From the NCBI GenBank assembly GCA_037954235.1, contig JBBMOA010000002.1, positions 10,731,009-10,795,008 on the forward strand: a DNA stretch of 64,000 bases, read 5' to 3'. The position numbers were made by a program, and so were the translations under genes. This document shows, one piece after another, positions 27,201 through 36,309 of this stretch (positions within the stretch are counted from its first letter, which is position 1; each line of letters begins with the position of its first letter). The notes under the pieces are model-generated. The model was not told where the DNA came from. It saw nothing but the letters and a program-made list of their open reading frames with translations, and did no database searches. This DNA is from Aulostomus chinensis (lineage: Eukaryota > Chordata > Actinopteri > Syngnathiformes > Aulostomidae).

Positions 27201-28676
27201 TGCTGCCTTTGAATGTTCTGTTCTGTCTCTTGCACCGGCATAGTTCCTGAAACTAAAGAAGTGGTGATCCACAAGTACAAGACCCCCATGGTGAGTCCTC
27301 GCTTCCTCCCTCACTCAGCGTTGTTTGAGCGGCGCTTCACCGGGCGCCTCACACACTCTTGACATTTATCGCTGTAAACACGGCAGATGTGACTGCGGAG
27401 CTTCGAAACAGGAGCCATCGTCTCAGTTTAGTCTGAGCGAGTCGTAAAAGCATCACTGCACCTTTGGGAGTTTGACCCTCTGGTCTCTTTAAACCAGCGT
27501 GTAATGAGAGAACCACTCAAGTGTTCCACCCTAGTGAGTTACACAGCTTAAAAAAACCCAGGACATCTGTAATTACAAGAGCAGATATGATCCAGGACGC
27601 CTGGTTTGAAGGTCGAAACTGCATTCAACAACTGAGACCTCTAGAACAGGAGAGGTTAGTGGAGCTCTGGTTCAGGTGGAGTTGCGGTGCTCGTCATGTT
27701 GAACTGGGAGAACTGGAGTGAAAAGAGGGAAGCTGCCACACTCACCTGCTGCACAGCTGCTTACTTCCAGGCAGAAAAGCAAACAACAACTCGAATGATG
27801 TTTCTGGTTGAGACGAAGCACCAAAGAAGACTCAGTCAGATAAAGAAACACACTGAAAAGACACGACGCACCGCGGTGGTCGGATGCGTGGGACATAATC
27901 GGCCCATGGTGATGTCACAGGAAGGCTATGTTAGCACAGCTAATAGCGTCTCAGAGTACTCGTATGTTAGAGCTGTTGGTGGTTTGAGCCTCCACCAGTG
28001 AAACTGTTGTGGAGGAGTGGAATGTAGATGAGCTGCTGGGACATCCAGACCTCCAACATGCTCCACCCAAGCACAACCACTCACACGGCCTGCACATGCC
28101 CTCCTGAGCCTGGGGGACCTGGAGGTTGCATTTGGAGGGTGTTCAGGTAAAAACCTCTGCCAAAGGGGAAATATGAGGATGGATGATAATGACCAGTGAG
28201 AGGAGGTGATCATCAGAGCGTTTCCATGACTACAGTAGTGAAGAAACAGGTGCTGAACGACAGAAGAAGAGGAAGATGTGACGACCTTTGAAGGTTCCTC
28301 TGCAGCTCCTCCTCCAGCCTGCAGATCAGTTTCAGGTGTGACACCAACAGCAGTGAGGGTCTGAGAACTTGGATGGAGCATGTTTGGGGTCCCAGCACGG
28401 TTGCTCCGGGGTTTGGACCGGTTCCATTCCTCTTCTTAGTCAGCCAGGGCTCCCACGAACAGCAGGATGCTGATCTGGTGGGTCAGGTGACGAGGGCGGG
28501 GTCTCACTGTCATGGAGCCTTCACCTGATCCTCTTCCTCACGCTGTTCTCCCTCCTCTGCAGGCCCATCAGATCTGTTATTCCGTCCTCTGCCTGTTCTC
28601 CTACGTGGCGGCAGTGAAGGGGAAGGAGGCGGAAGGAAAAGCCAAGATTCTGTCACCGAGGCCCCTCCCTAGCTAG
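2185..28676 (+). CDS. madd: MADD (MAP-kinase activating death domain protein / RAB3 GEF), 3' 29 coding exons, partial
   Basis: MADD is a large cytoplasmic DENN-domain protein that activates RAB3/RAB27 by nucleotide exchange and binds TNF receptor 1. The DENN exons are upstream of the window; this part encodes the linker, death-domain-like and C-terminal regions. Exons: 2185-2357, 2461-2696, 2784-2940, 3064-3167, 3313-3518, 3781-4034, 4284-4423, 4939-5040, 7899-7958, 10784-10892, 11024-11210, 11654-11804, 12103-12306, 13746-13796, 16223-16326, 16534-16617, 16972-17130, 17637-17757, 18454-18516, 19768-19888, 20046-20151, 20291-20401, 20479-20586, 20671-20835, 20914-20986, 21417-21523, 25124-25193, 27244-27290, 28563-28676. 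All phases agree. Recognition is from remembered vertebrate [63 protein letters not shown]. The last residues ([19 protein letters not shown]) differ from the mammalian tail. Introns are GT-AG except the first (GC-AG). Confidence 0.96.
5041..7898 (+). other. madd: madd intron before the 60-nt cassette exon
   Basis: No gene is seen. A T-rich run (5526-5540) is followed by a short purine-rich stretch (about 5570-5620) with weak splice-like edges that I did not accept as an exon. About 5940-6040 resembles a dispersed fish repeat (ACCTCTGCCAAGGC motif). Confidence 0.6.
7899..7958 (+). other. madd: madd 60-nt cassette exon ([15 protein letters not shown]...)
   Basis: This exon has acceptor GTGTGCAG and donor GAAG|GTGGG. 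It is exactly 60 nt, so inclusion or skipping keeps the frame: the exon before ends in phase 1 at 5040 and the exon after starts at 10784 with the same phase. The peptide [20 protein letters not shown] matches the alternatively used 60-nt exon of mammalian MADD/IG20 (exon 16 in the human scheme, from memory). It is isolated by introns of 2.9 and 2.8 kb, as expected for a regulated exon. Inclusion in this species is inferred; the exon itself is clear. Confidence 0.88.
7959..10783 (+). other. madd: madd intron after the 60-nt cassette exon
   Basis: No exon is seen. It contains a pure GT repeat at 10375-10427. The other open frames have no family features. Confidence 0.6.
10375..10427. repeat. 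(GT)n microsatellite
   Basis: About 26 uninterrupted GT units in a madd intron. Confidence 0.95.
12307..13745 (+). other. madd: madd intron with a long CA repeat
   Basis: No exon is seen. A (CA)n tract of about 85 bases lies at 12604-12688. The short peptides that cross it are repeat artefacts. Confidence 0.6.
12604..12688. repeat. (CA)n microsatellite
   Basis: About 42 CA units with one CG variant near the start. Confidence 0.95.
13797..16222 (+). other. madd: madd intron
   Basis: No established exon is seen. A 62-base stretch at 16106-16167 has exon-like borders but does not preserve frame (see findings). Confidence 0.6.
16879..16954. repeat. (TG)n microsatellite next to a madd splice acceptor
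   Basis: About 38 TG units end 17 bases before the exon at 16972. The short interval TTTGTGCGTGTGTTTAG is the only sequence between repeat and exon. Confidence 0.95.
17383..17445. repeat. (GT)n microsatellite
   Basis: About 31 GT units in the madd intron between 17130 and 17637. The same intron has a two-copy 21-base direct repeat at about 17279-17322. Confidence 0.95.
18454..18516 (+). other. madd: madd 63-nt cassette exon ([20 protein letters not shown])
   Basis: This exon follows a strong pyrimidine tract and TTCCAG and ends at the donor CTAA|GTAGG. It is 63 nt long (21 codons), in phase 1 on both sides, so skipping joins 17757 to 19768 without a frameshift and leaves [10 protein letters not shown]. 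The peptide matches the alternative [20 protein letters not shown] segment of human MADD isoforms. It lies directly before the death-domain-like region, so its use would change the spacing into that domain. Confidence 0.88.
18517..19767 (+). other. madd: madd intron between the 63-nt cassette and the death-domain exons
   Basis: No gene is seen. A degenerate GT run lies at 18557-18596. Three copies of a unit of about 22 bases (GTGGATGAGACAAGTGTGCT) fill about 19690-19757, ending roughly 10 bases before the exon at 19768. Confidence 0.6.
19768..20401 (+). other. madd: madd exons encoding the death-domain-like region
   Basis: Three exons (19768-19888, 20046-20151, 20291-20401) encode the segment from [20 protein letters not shown] through [16 protein letters not shown] to [19 protein letters not shown]. 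In mammals this part of MADD carries the death-domain homology that contacts the TNFR1 tail. The residues are highly charged and nearly identical to the mammalian protein as I remember it. The second intron holds a (CA)n tract at 20211-20254, about 36 bases before the next exon. Confidence 0.85.
20211..20254. repeat. (CA)n microsatellite
   Basis: 22 CA units in the short madd intron between 20151 and 20291. Confidence 0.95.
20479..21523 (+). other. madd: madd exons encoding the C-terminal PH-like region
   Basis: Exons 20479-20586, 20671-20835, 20914-20986 and 21417-21523 encode the segment from [20 protein letters not shown] through [16 protein letters not shown] to [16 protein letters not shown]. 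This is the most conserved part of the window. Its pattern of beta-strand-like segments followed by a helix ([20 protein letters not shown]) suggests a PH-like fold, which is inference from pattern. The segment continues in exons 25124-25193 and 27244-27290. Confidence 0.7.
21077..21264. repeat. compound GT/TA/CA repeat
   Basis: About 190 bases of almost pure alternating purine-pyrimidine: GT runs, then TATA, CA runs and mixed TATG, then a final GT run. The CA and GT blocks are mutually complementary, giving inverted-repeat potential. Open frames on both strands here are artefacts. Confidence 0.9.
22381..23252 (-). mobile_element. hAT-type DNA transposon derivative with BED-finger remnant
   Basis: It is bounded by a perfect 8-base target duplication GTCCTGTT (22373-22380 and 23253-23260), the size made by hAT transposases. 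The inverted ends are TAGGGCTGGGTACC (left) and TAGGGGTGGGTACCGG (right, complement). At 872 bases it is too short for a full transposase. On the - strand about 22582-22890 encodes a remnant with C-x2-C and H-x-N-V-H-type residues (CNICKKDV...LMKHVNVH), as in the BED zinc finger of hAT transposases. The element is therefore internally deleted and non-autonomous. TIR-like GGTACCGG repeats extend inward from both ends. Confidence 0.9.
22582..22890 (-). pseudogene. hAT transposase N-terminal (BED finger) remnant
   Basis: Short reading frame inside the hAT derivative. It shows one BED-type zinc finger pattern followed by a Ser/Pro-rich linker and then ends. No dimerisation or catalytic region follows before the element end, so it is a deleted copy. 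Confidence 0.6.
25194..27243 (+). other. madd: madd intron
   Basis: No gene is seen. C/T-rich sequence at about 26410-26580 and a G-rich run at 26764-26780. Small open frames have no family features. Confidence 0.6.
27291..28562 (+). other. madd: last madd intron
   Basis: No exon is recognised. A 151-codon open frame on the - strand (27926-28381) has low-complexity composition and no recognisable motif, so I do not call it a gene. Confidence 0.6.
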
Positions 28677-29355
28677 TCTCCACCCGTGCCCCCCACCCTC
28701 TCTGTCCTCAATGTGCCTCTCTACTTGAACTGGCATCTCAGCTCCACAGACTTCTGACAATCCCTTATTGACTTGTAAGCACACGACCCCCCTCCCTCCC
28801 CTTTCCCTGTATATAGGATACCAGGAGCCTTTATCTGGGCGTGTGTGTAGATGTGTGTGTCCCTGGTCTGTGACGTCGTGTAAATACGCTCCCTAGCGAC
28901 TAGCTCCATGTTGAACATAGACGATGTGAGTCCTCCCTCTAGTCCCCACCGTGTCAGTCCTCTAGCTGTTTTGTAACGATAGGAGATGTGAGGCGGAGCC
29001 GGAGGCCCCGAGTGCATGCAGGTCTCGTGCACAGCCCTGACATTCACCAGCGCCTCCCCTCGTCCCACGCTGCCGCCATGTGTTCCTCTGTGCTACCTTC
29101 GTGGTGACTGTGAAGTTCCGGTCTGTCCAAGTGTCTGCTGGTGAGACATCCAGAGGTTGTCATCAAACCTGCTTGTGTATCCTGCACCAGAGCGTCGCCG
29201 CTGCCACCGCCGCATGTAAACGCTTCTTAAAATACTGTGACGTGTTCTCTTGCTGTTGCTCAGGGCGCCAGGCGCTATTACTGTTCTAGTTCTGCTGTAA
29301 AGGTTCTCGTCTGTGGTCTGCTGTTTGACAATTGCATGATACTATGAGGATGAAA

Positions 29356-29361
29356 AATAAA
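29356..29361 (+). terminator. madd: proximal AATAAA poly(A) signal of madd
   Basis: A canonical AATAAA lies about 680 bases after the madd stop, followed by a TA-rich stretch. Use is inferred. Confidence 0.5.
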
Positions 29362-29618
29362 TATTATATATATATATATATATATGGTTATATATAGTAT
29401 TTATTTGATATAACATATATATTTACTGTAAAAAGACTTGTTGATCTGCTAGATGTGCAATACTAGTAGCTAACCATCGCCAGAGCCAGGTTCTCTTGAC
29501 TTCACTGGCTGAACAGGGTGACGAATGTAAGGAAGAACGTGTTTTTCTTTTCTATAGAACATTTAGAGTGGAGTGAATATGACGTGTGTGACATGACTGT
29601 TTTGAATTTGTCTTTTAA

Positions 29619-29657
<39 letters not shown>

Positions 29658-30758
29658 CTATACATGATACTGTATATACATAAATGTCACAGGATAGAAA
29701 ACTGCTGCTGCCTCCCTCTGTACCCTCGGAGCACACTCAGGCCACGTTCCATTAAGTGATGTCAGAGCGGGGGCCACGTTTATGAACACCGTCGATTCAC
29801 CAGGAGAACCGCGTACACACTGTCACAAACATCAATAAGCATTCCTCCGATTTGCACATCTATGCATACTCTGTTATTCAGTCCACATGCATGAGCTCGA
29901 TTTCTCCTCCACAGTAAACAAAGATGATGTCATATCCATTCTGCTCCCAAACTCAACGAACCACGAATCTCGGTGGTGAAGCTGCAGCTGGAGCGACTCT
30001 GCAGCTCTTTGTGCGCCTTCGACGTGACACACAGTGAGACCAGTTCTGACATGCAGCCTCCACGTATCCATCTGGTCTGAACCTTTTAACACCGTCCAAG
30101 CGAGACCGTCTCCTCTCGTCGTTTGCCATCAACACTGAGCGAAAACTAGTTTTAAACCTTTTTGCGCCCATGTTCAAACTCAAGAGTTTGGATTCTTGGA
30201 TCATTTCGCTCTCAGTCCAATTATGAGAGGCTTTGCTGGGAAAGAAAGGGTTAAATATTCAGCAGCCGTTCTCTCTCCTGTGACTGATGGCGGGCTGTTT
30301 GCCCTCCAGACTCCAGCTGTACTCATCCGCTCTGCCACCAGATCGGAGTCCTGAAGTCATTTCTGTCCCAGTAAAGAACTGTTGAATCAGGTCCCATCAG
30401 CTTTCACTGTGTGTGTGTGTGTGTGTGTGTATACATTCAACTGTCTCTTCAGATCAGCAATATCTTGGTACAGCCACCGATGACTGGAGGTGTTTTATGT
30501 GGACATGCTTGTGTTTCGTCATGTAACTGCTGAGGTAACGGGACGCAGGTCAAACTGAAGCAATCTCCACTTTGGCTGTGGGACACTCTCTTTTGCTTAA
30601 GTTTAATTTTTTTGTTTAGTTTTGTAAACTGGAGTATTGTGACCATCTCTGTCATCGTGCTCGCTGGCTGCTGTAACGAGAGGGAATCCATGACACGACA
30701 GGCCAAGTATTCCAGTATTTGACGAGTATTTATAGAATATGTACAGCTTTGGCAAGAT

Positions 30759-30764
30759 AATAAA
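30759..30764 (+). terminator. madd: distal AATAAA poly(A) signal of madd
   Basis: A canonical AATAAA lies about 2.1 kb after the madd stop, just before the intergenic repeat region. Use is inferred. Confidence 0.5.
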
Positions 30765-30775
30765 GTTGTCCCACA

Positions 30776-31750
30776 TCAAGCTCCGCCTACTTTAGTCTTT
30801 TATGATCAAACACACAAGTCGTTCACACTTTTAAGTGTTTATTTTAGATTGTGTGAGTTTTCACAAAATGAACATTATAAATAATCAGACTTGAGAAACA
30901 GGAAGAGTTGGAGACCGGATCAAAAAAGGCACAAAAATTCAGTCAACCAGCAAACTTCAGTCACTCCATATTGGCTGTAGTCTTTTTTTTTTTTTTAGAT
31001 AAACAGGTCTTTGGCTCATGACAGACAAGAACTGGAACTTCAGATGTCCCGGTTCTCATGTACCATAGACCTCAACATCAAAGAGTTCACAGGAATTCTG
31101 GATATTTAAAGGGTTTGTTGTTATTGACTGTGTTTTAGGTGCTGAGGCTTTGATTTAAATACTAGTACTACTACTACTACTACTACTAGTACTACTGCTA
31201 CGACTGAAGCCTCTGTTTGTGGTACTTGTGCTTGTAGGGGAATGTTGGTTTCTCTAGAACATATTCTCAAGAGGGAAGACCTGCTCTCCAAGTCTGGAGC
31301 TATGAAATAATTCCAAAAAACTTTGGCAAAACATGGATAAAAACAAACCTCAGACTACAGAAACGGTTCCTCTGGTTCAGCAGGTGGGTCTGGAGGTGGT
31401 TCAGAGGGACCAGGATGACAATCTGGGGACCTGCAGTAGAGGTTTTTTTCCCCCAATTTTATGAAACAAAGGGTGTTGGTGGAGTTTACACACACACACA
31501 CACACACAGTGACTAGGATTATGAAGTCATTGTGATAGACAGATTAGACGGGCAGGGAGAACTCCAGGGGAACAGAGCATTGAGAGAGCATCCAGCTGAT
31601 AAATCCACAGACTGAGAACCTCAAGGACATCACGTCCTCTAGAGGAACGTGTCAGCAGAGGGAGAGAACCCTACGGACACGTGCCAGGGATTAAGACCCT
31701 GCTGCTGACATCATTATGCATTATCACACACCACAATTAGCACAAATGAC
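30776..31750. other. intergenic spacer between madd and the satellite field
   Basis: No gene is seen. It contains a T run (about 30985-30998), a TAC trinucleotide run (about 31160-31200) and a CA run (31489-31508). A TTTATT at 30838-30843 would be an AATAAA for the - strand, but it is 5.5 kb past the bbox1 stop. Confidence 0.6.
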
Positions 31751-33280
31751 ACATCACTACTGACAGATTACTGCGTATTATAACACACTACTGACAGATT
31801 ACTGCGTACTATAACACACTACTGACAGATTACTGCGTGTTATAACACACTACTGACAGATTACTGCGTGTTATAACACACTACTGACGGATTACTGCGT
31901 GTTATAACACATTACTGACGGATTACTGCGTGTTATAACACACTACTGACAGATTACTGCGTGTTATAACACACTACTGACAGATTACTGCGTGTTATAA
32001 CACATTACTGACGGATTACTGCGTGTTATAACACTACTGACGGATTACTGCGTATTATAACACTACTGACTGATTACTGCGTATTATAACACTACTGACA
32101 GATTACTGCGTATATAACACACTACTGACGGATTACTTCCTATTATAACACACGACTGACGGATTACTGCGTGTTATAACACGACTGACAGATTACTGCG
32201 TATTATAACACACTACTGACGGATTACTTCCTATTATAACACACTACTGACGGATTACTTCCTATTATAACACACGACTGACGGATTACTTCCTATTATA
32301 ACACACGACTGACGGATTACTGCGTATTATAACACACGACTGACGGATTACTGCGTATTATAACACACGACTGACGGATTACTGCGTATTATAACACACG
32401 ACTGACGGATTACTGCGTATTATAACACACGACTGACGGATTACTGCGTATTATAACACACGACTGACGGATTACTGCGTATTATAACACACGACTGACG
32501 GATTACTGCGTATTATAACACACGACTGACGGATTACTGCGTATTATAACACACGACTGACGGATTACTGCGTATTATAACACACGACTGACGGATTACT
32601 GCGTATTATAACACACGACTGACGGATTACTGCGTATTATAACACACGACTGACGGATTACTGCGTATTATAACACACGACTGACGGATTACTGCGTATT
32701 ATAACACACGACTGACGGATTACTGCGTATTATAACACACGACTGACGGATTACTGCGTATTATAACACACTACTGACGGATTACTGCGTATTATAACAC
32801 ACTACTGACGGATTACTGCGTATTATAACACACTACTGACGGATTACTGCGTATTATAACACACGATTGACGGATTACTGCGTCTTATAACACACTACTG
32901 ACGGATTACTGCGTATTATAACACACTACTGACGGATTACTGCGTATTATAACACACTACTGACGGATTCCTGCGTATTATAACACACTACTGACGGATT
33001 ACTGCGTATTATAACACACGATTGACGGATTACTGCGTCTTATAACACACTACTGACGGATTACTGCGTATTATAACACACTACTGACAGATTACTGCGT
33101 ATTATAACAGACTACTGACAGATTACTGCGTATTATAACACACTACTGACTGATTACTGCGTATTATAACACACTACTGACAGATTACTTCCTATTATAA
33201 CACACTACTGACAGATTACTTCCTATTATAACACACTACTGACAGACTACTGCGTATTATAACACACTGCTGACAGATCA
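31751..33280. repeat. 31-bp tandem array (about 49 copies)
   Basis: The unit is ACTGACGGATTACTGCGTAT plus TATAACACACG, 31 bases. The first part carries CTACTGACAG and CTACTGACGG variants. A central block (about 32270-32760) is nearly uniform with the CGACTGACGG form. Later units return to CTACTGACGG and CTACTGACAG, and a TTCCTATTAT variant appears in clusters. Occasional 28-30 base units have deletions. There are no unique spacers, so this is a minisatellite and not a CRISPR array. Confidence 0.95.
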
Positions 33281-35217
33281 TTGTGTATTTAGTACACTGC
33301 TGACAGATCATTGTGTATTTAGCACACTGCTGACAGATCATTGTGTATTTAGTACACTACTGACAGATCATTGTGTATTTAGTACACTACTGACAGATGA
33401 TTGTGTATTTAATACACTATTGACAGATCATTGTGTATTTAGTACACTACTGACAGATCATTGTGTATTTAGTACACTACTGACAGATGATTGTGTATTT
33501 AATACACTATTGACAGATCATTGTGTATTTAGTACACTACTGACAGATCATTGTGTATTTAATACACTATTTACAGATCATTGTGTATTTAGTACACTAC
33601 TGACAGATCATTGTGTATTTAGCACACTACTGACAGATCATTGTGTATTTAGTACACTACTGACAGATCATTGTGTATTTAGTACACTACTGACCGATCA
33701 TTGTGTATTTAATACACTATTTACAGATCATTGTGTATTTAGTACACTACTGACAGATCATTGTGTATTTAGTACACTACTGACAGATCATTGTGTATTT
33801 AGTACACTACTGACCGATCATTGTGTATTTAGTACACTACTGACAGATCATTGTGTATTTAGTACACTACTGACAGATCATTGTGTATTTAGTACACTAC
33901 TGACAAATCATTGTGTATTTAGTACACTACTGACAGATCATTGTGTATTTAGTACACTACTGACAGATCATTGTGTATTTAGTACACTACTGACAAATCA
34001 TTGTGTATTTAGTACACTACTGACAGATCATTGTGTATTTAGCACACTACTGACAGATCATTGTGTATTTAGTACACTACTGACAGATCATTGTGTATTT
34101 AGCACACTACTGACAGATCATTGTGTATTTAGTACACTACTGACAGATCATTGTGTATTTAGTACACTACTGACAAATCATTGTGTATTTAGTACACTAC
34201 TGACAGATCATTGTGTATTTAGTACACTACTGACAGATCATTGTGTATTTAGTACACTACTGACCGATCATTGTGTATTTAGTACACTACTGACCGATCA
34301 TTGTGTATTTAGTACACTGCTGACAGATCATTGTGTATTTAGTACACTACTGACCGATCATTGTGTATTTAGTACACTGCTGACAGATCATTGTGTATTT
34401 AGTACACTACTGACCGATCATTGTGTATTTAGTACACTACTGACAGATCATTGTGTATTTAGCACACTACTGACAGATCATTGTGTATTTAGTACACTAC
34501 TGACAGATCATTGTGTATTTAGTACACTACTGACAGATCATTGTGTATTTAGTACACTACTGACAGATCATTGTGTATTTAGTACACTACTGACAGATCA
34601 TTGTGTATTTAGTACACTACTGACAGATCATTGTGTATTTAGTACACTACTGACAGATCATTGTGTATTTAGTACACTACTGACAGATCATTGTGTATTT
34701 AATACACTACTGACCGATCATTGTGTATTTAGTACACTACTGACAGATCATTGTGTATTTAATACACTACTGACAGATCATTGTGTATTTAGTACACTAC
34801 TGACAGATCATTGTGTATTTAATACACTACTGACAGATCATTGTGTATTTAGTACACTACTGACAGATCATTGTGTATTTAGTACACTACTGACAGATCA
34901 TTGTGTATTTAATACACTACTGACCGATCATTGTGTATTTAGTACACTACTGACCGATCATTGTGTATTTAGTACACTACTGACAGATCATTGTGTATTT
35001 AGTACACTACTGACAGATCATTGTGTATTTAGTACACTACTGACAGATCATTGTGTATTTAGCACACTACTGACAGATCATTGTGTATTTAGTACACTAC
35101 TGACAGATCATTGTGTATTTAGTACACTACTCACAGATCATTGTGTATTTAATACACTACTGACAGATCATTGTGTATTTAGTACACTACTGACAGATCA
35201 TTGTGTATTTAATACAC
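33281..35217. repeat. 30-bp tandem array (about 64 copies)
   Basis: The unit is TGACAGATCATTGTGTATTT plus AGTACACTAC, 30 bases. Copies are highly uniform, with recurring single-base variants (AATACAC, AGCACAC, GACCGATC, GACAAATC). It is clearly related to the 31-bp unit next to it (shared ACTGACAGAT...GTATT...ACACT). Because 30 is divisible by 3, one + frame stays open for 607 codons (33420-35243). This is a by-product of the period, not a gene. Confidence 0.97.
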
Positions 35218-35656
35218 ATTTAAGTCCCTCCAGAAAAACTTGATTATGCGATCACATAATTCTAAATTCTACATTTTTTCAAAGAAGCTTGGAACTCGTT
35301 TGACTCATCGAGGTTTTGTAAGCGTGAGCCATGTGGTTCTTGAGTTCTGAAATAAAACAAATAGAGAACTTCATGATTCCTAGCACTTCCTGTGACGCAG
35401 TACGCTCGCTTATCTTAGGGAGTCATTAGAAGCCACTCTTTACATTCAGGTCGTAGCCTGGTGAGAGCACAGTGTTGGGGATCACTTTTTTTTCTTATTC
35501 ATCAAACCGCACTTTTTGCAAATCCCTGCAATTTCATTGCATAAAATTGCATTGATGTCCAGCGTACTCCTTCACATTTTTAAGAAAACGTGCCGCATAA
35601 TCAAGGATTTTTGCCTGCAACAATCAGAAAAAAACTGCATTTTTCTGGAAGGTCTG
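35218..35656. mobile_element. short inverted-repeat (MITE-like) element inserted in the tandem array
   Basis: Left end CCCTCCAGAAAAACTTGATT at 35226; the right end is the complement of CCTTCCAGAAAAATGCAG at 35652. A second inner match, CTTGATTATGCG, occurs near both ends (close to 35240 and 35590). It has no coding capacity. Tandem units stop at its left edge and decayed units resume at its right edge. I could not see an exact target duplication. Confidence 0.7.
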
Positions 35657-35830
35657 ACTGACAGATTATTGCACATCATAATATACTAAAGACAGACTGT
35701 AATTAGAACTAAACTGACACATTAATGCATGTTATAATACAAAACTGACAAATTGTTGTGTACTATAGTACACTCCTGACAATGTTACAATGCACTCCTG
35801 ACAATGTTACAATGCACTCCTGACAGATTA
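35657..35830. repeat. decayed copies of the satellite unit beyond the insertion
   Basis: Starts ACTGACAGATTATTGCACAT and continues with several imperfect CTGACAGATTA/CTGACAAATTGTTGTGTA units. It includes two copies of a 22-base sub-repeat (CACTCCTGACAATGTTACAA...). These fit an older edge of the same array. Confidence 0.75.
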
Positions 35831-36309
35831 GCCAGTGCTCTGATCCTCTCCTGGCAGATGGTCTCAATTACAGATATGATATTCTAAAGTTAAGAGGACA
35901 ATGTCGACGTAAATCTCAGTGAATTTAAACCTGAAACAACTTCAGCACTCTTAATCTCAAAGCAGTTCTGTAAAACTGAATGAAAATTGTTTCCTGCAAA
36001 AAATGCTTGCTGACACCCGTCAGATACAGACACAGTATATTAAGTTGCATTGATGCGTTGCGCTTCAATTACACACGATGTTCTGGCTGATCCTACAGGA
36101 AGCATCCTCGCTAATCTACACCAGTGATTCCAAACTGAGTTTACTGATCGTGCGATGCTCGGCCTCTTCATATGTTGGGACTTCTTCACCTGCGGTGAGA
36201 CGTTCACATCTTTGCACTTTGCCCAGAGCAAATTTAGCTTTTAAGACCCGTGTTAAGTTAGTATTCACCGATAAACCCACTTGTTTCAATTTGGTTGCGT
36301 TTCCCCAGC

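Larger units (their letters stand above)
28677..30775 (+). other. madd: madd 3' UTR with two poly(A) signals
   Basis: Non-coding sequence follows the TAG stop at 28674-28676. There are canonical AATAAA hexamers at 29356-29361 (directly before a TA run) and at 30759-30764. The spacing suggests a short 3' UTR of about 0.7 kb and a long one of about 2.1 kb. The stretch also holds a TA repeat (about 29366-29385), a GT repeat (29621-29654) and another GT repeat (30408-30431). The actual cleavage sites are inferred. Confidence 0.6.

Noticed and set aside
27926..28381. 151-codon - strand open frame
   Set aside because: It lies in the last madd intron, has low-complexity stretches and no recognisable motif; most likely chance.
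30838..30843. TTTATT as a bbox1 (- strand) poly(A) signal
   Set aside because: It would need a 5.5-kb 3' UTR spanning the whole satellite field. I found no nearer canonical signal, so the bbox1 3' end is left undetermined.
31751..35217. CRISPR-like regular 30/31-base repeats
   Set aside because: Units abut directly with no unique spacers, no cas genes are present, and the context is a vertebrate genome.
33420..35243. 607-codon open frame of decapeptide repeats (TDHCVFSTLL)
   Set aside because: It is one frame of the 30-bp tandem array: the period is divisible by three and the unit lacks a stop in that frame. Variants do not favour synonymous changes, and there is no promoter, intron or non-repeat domain.
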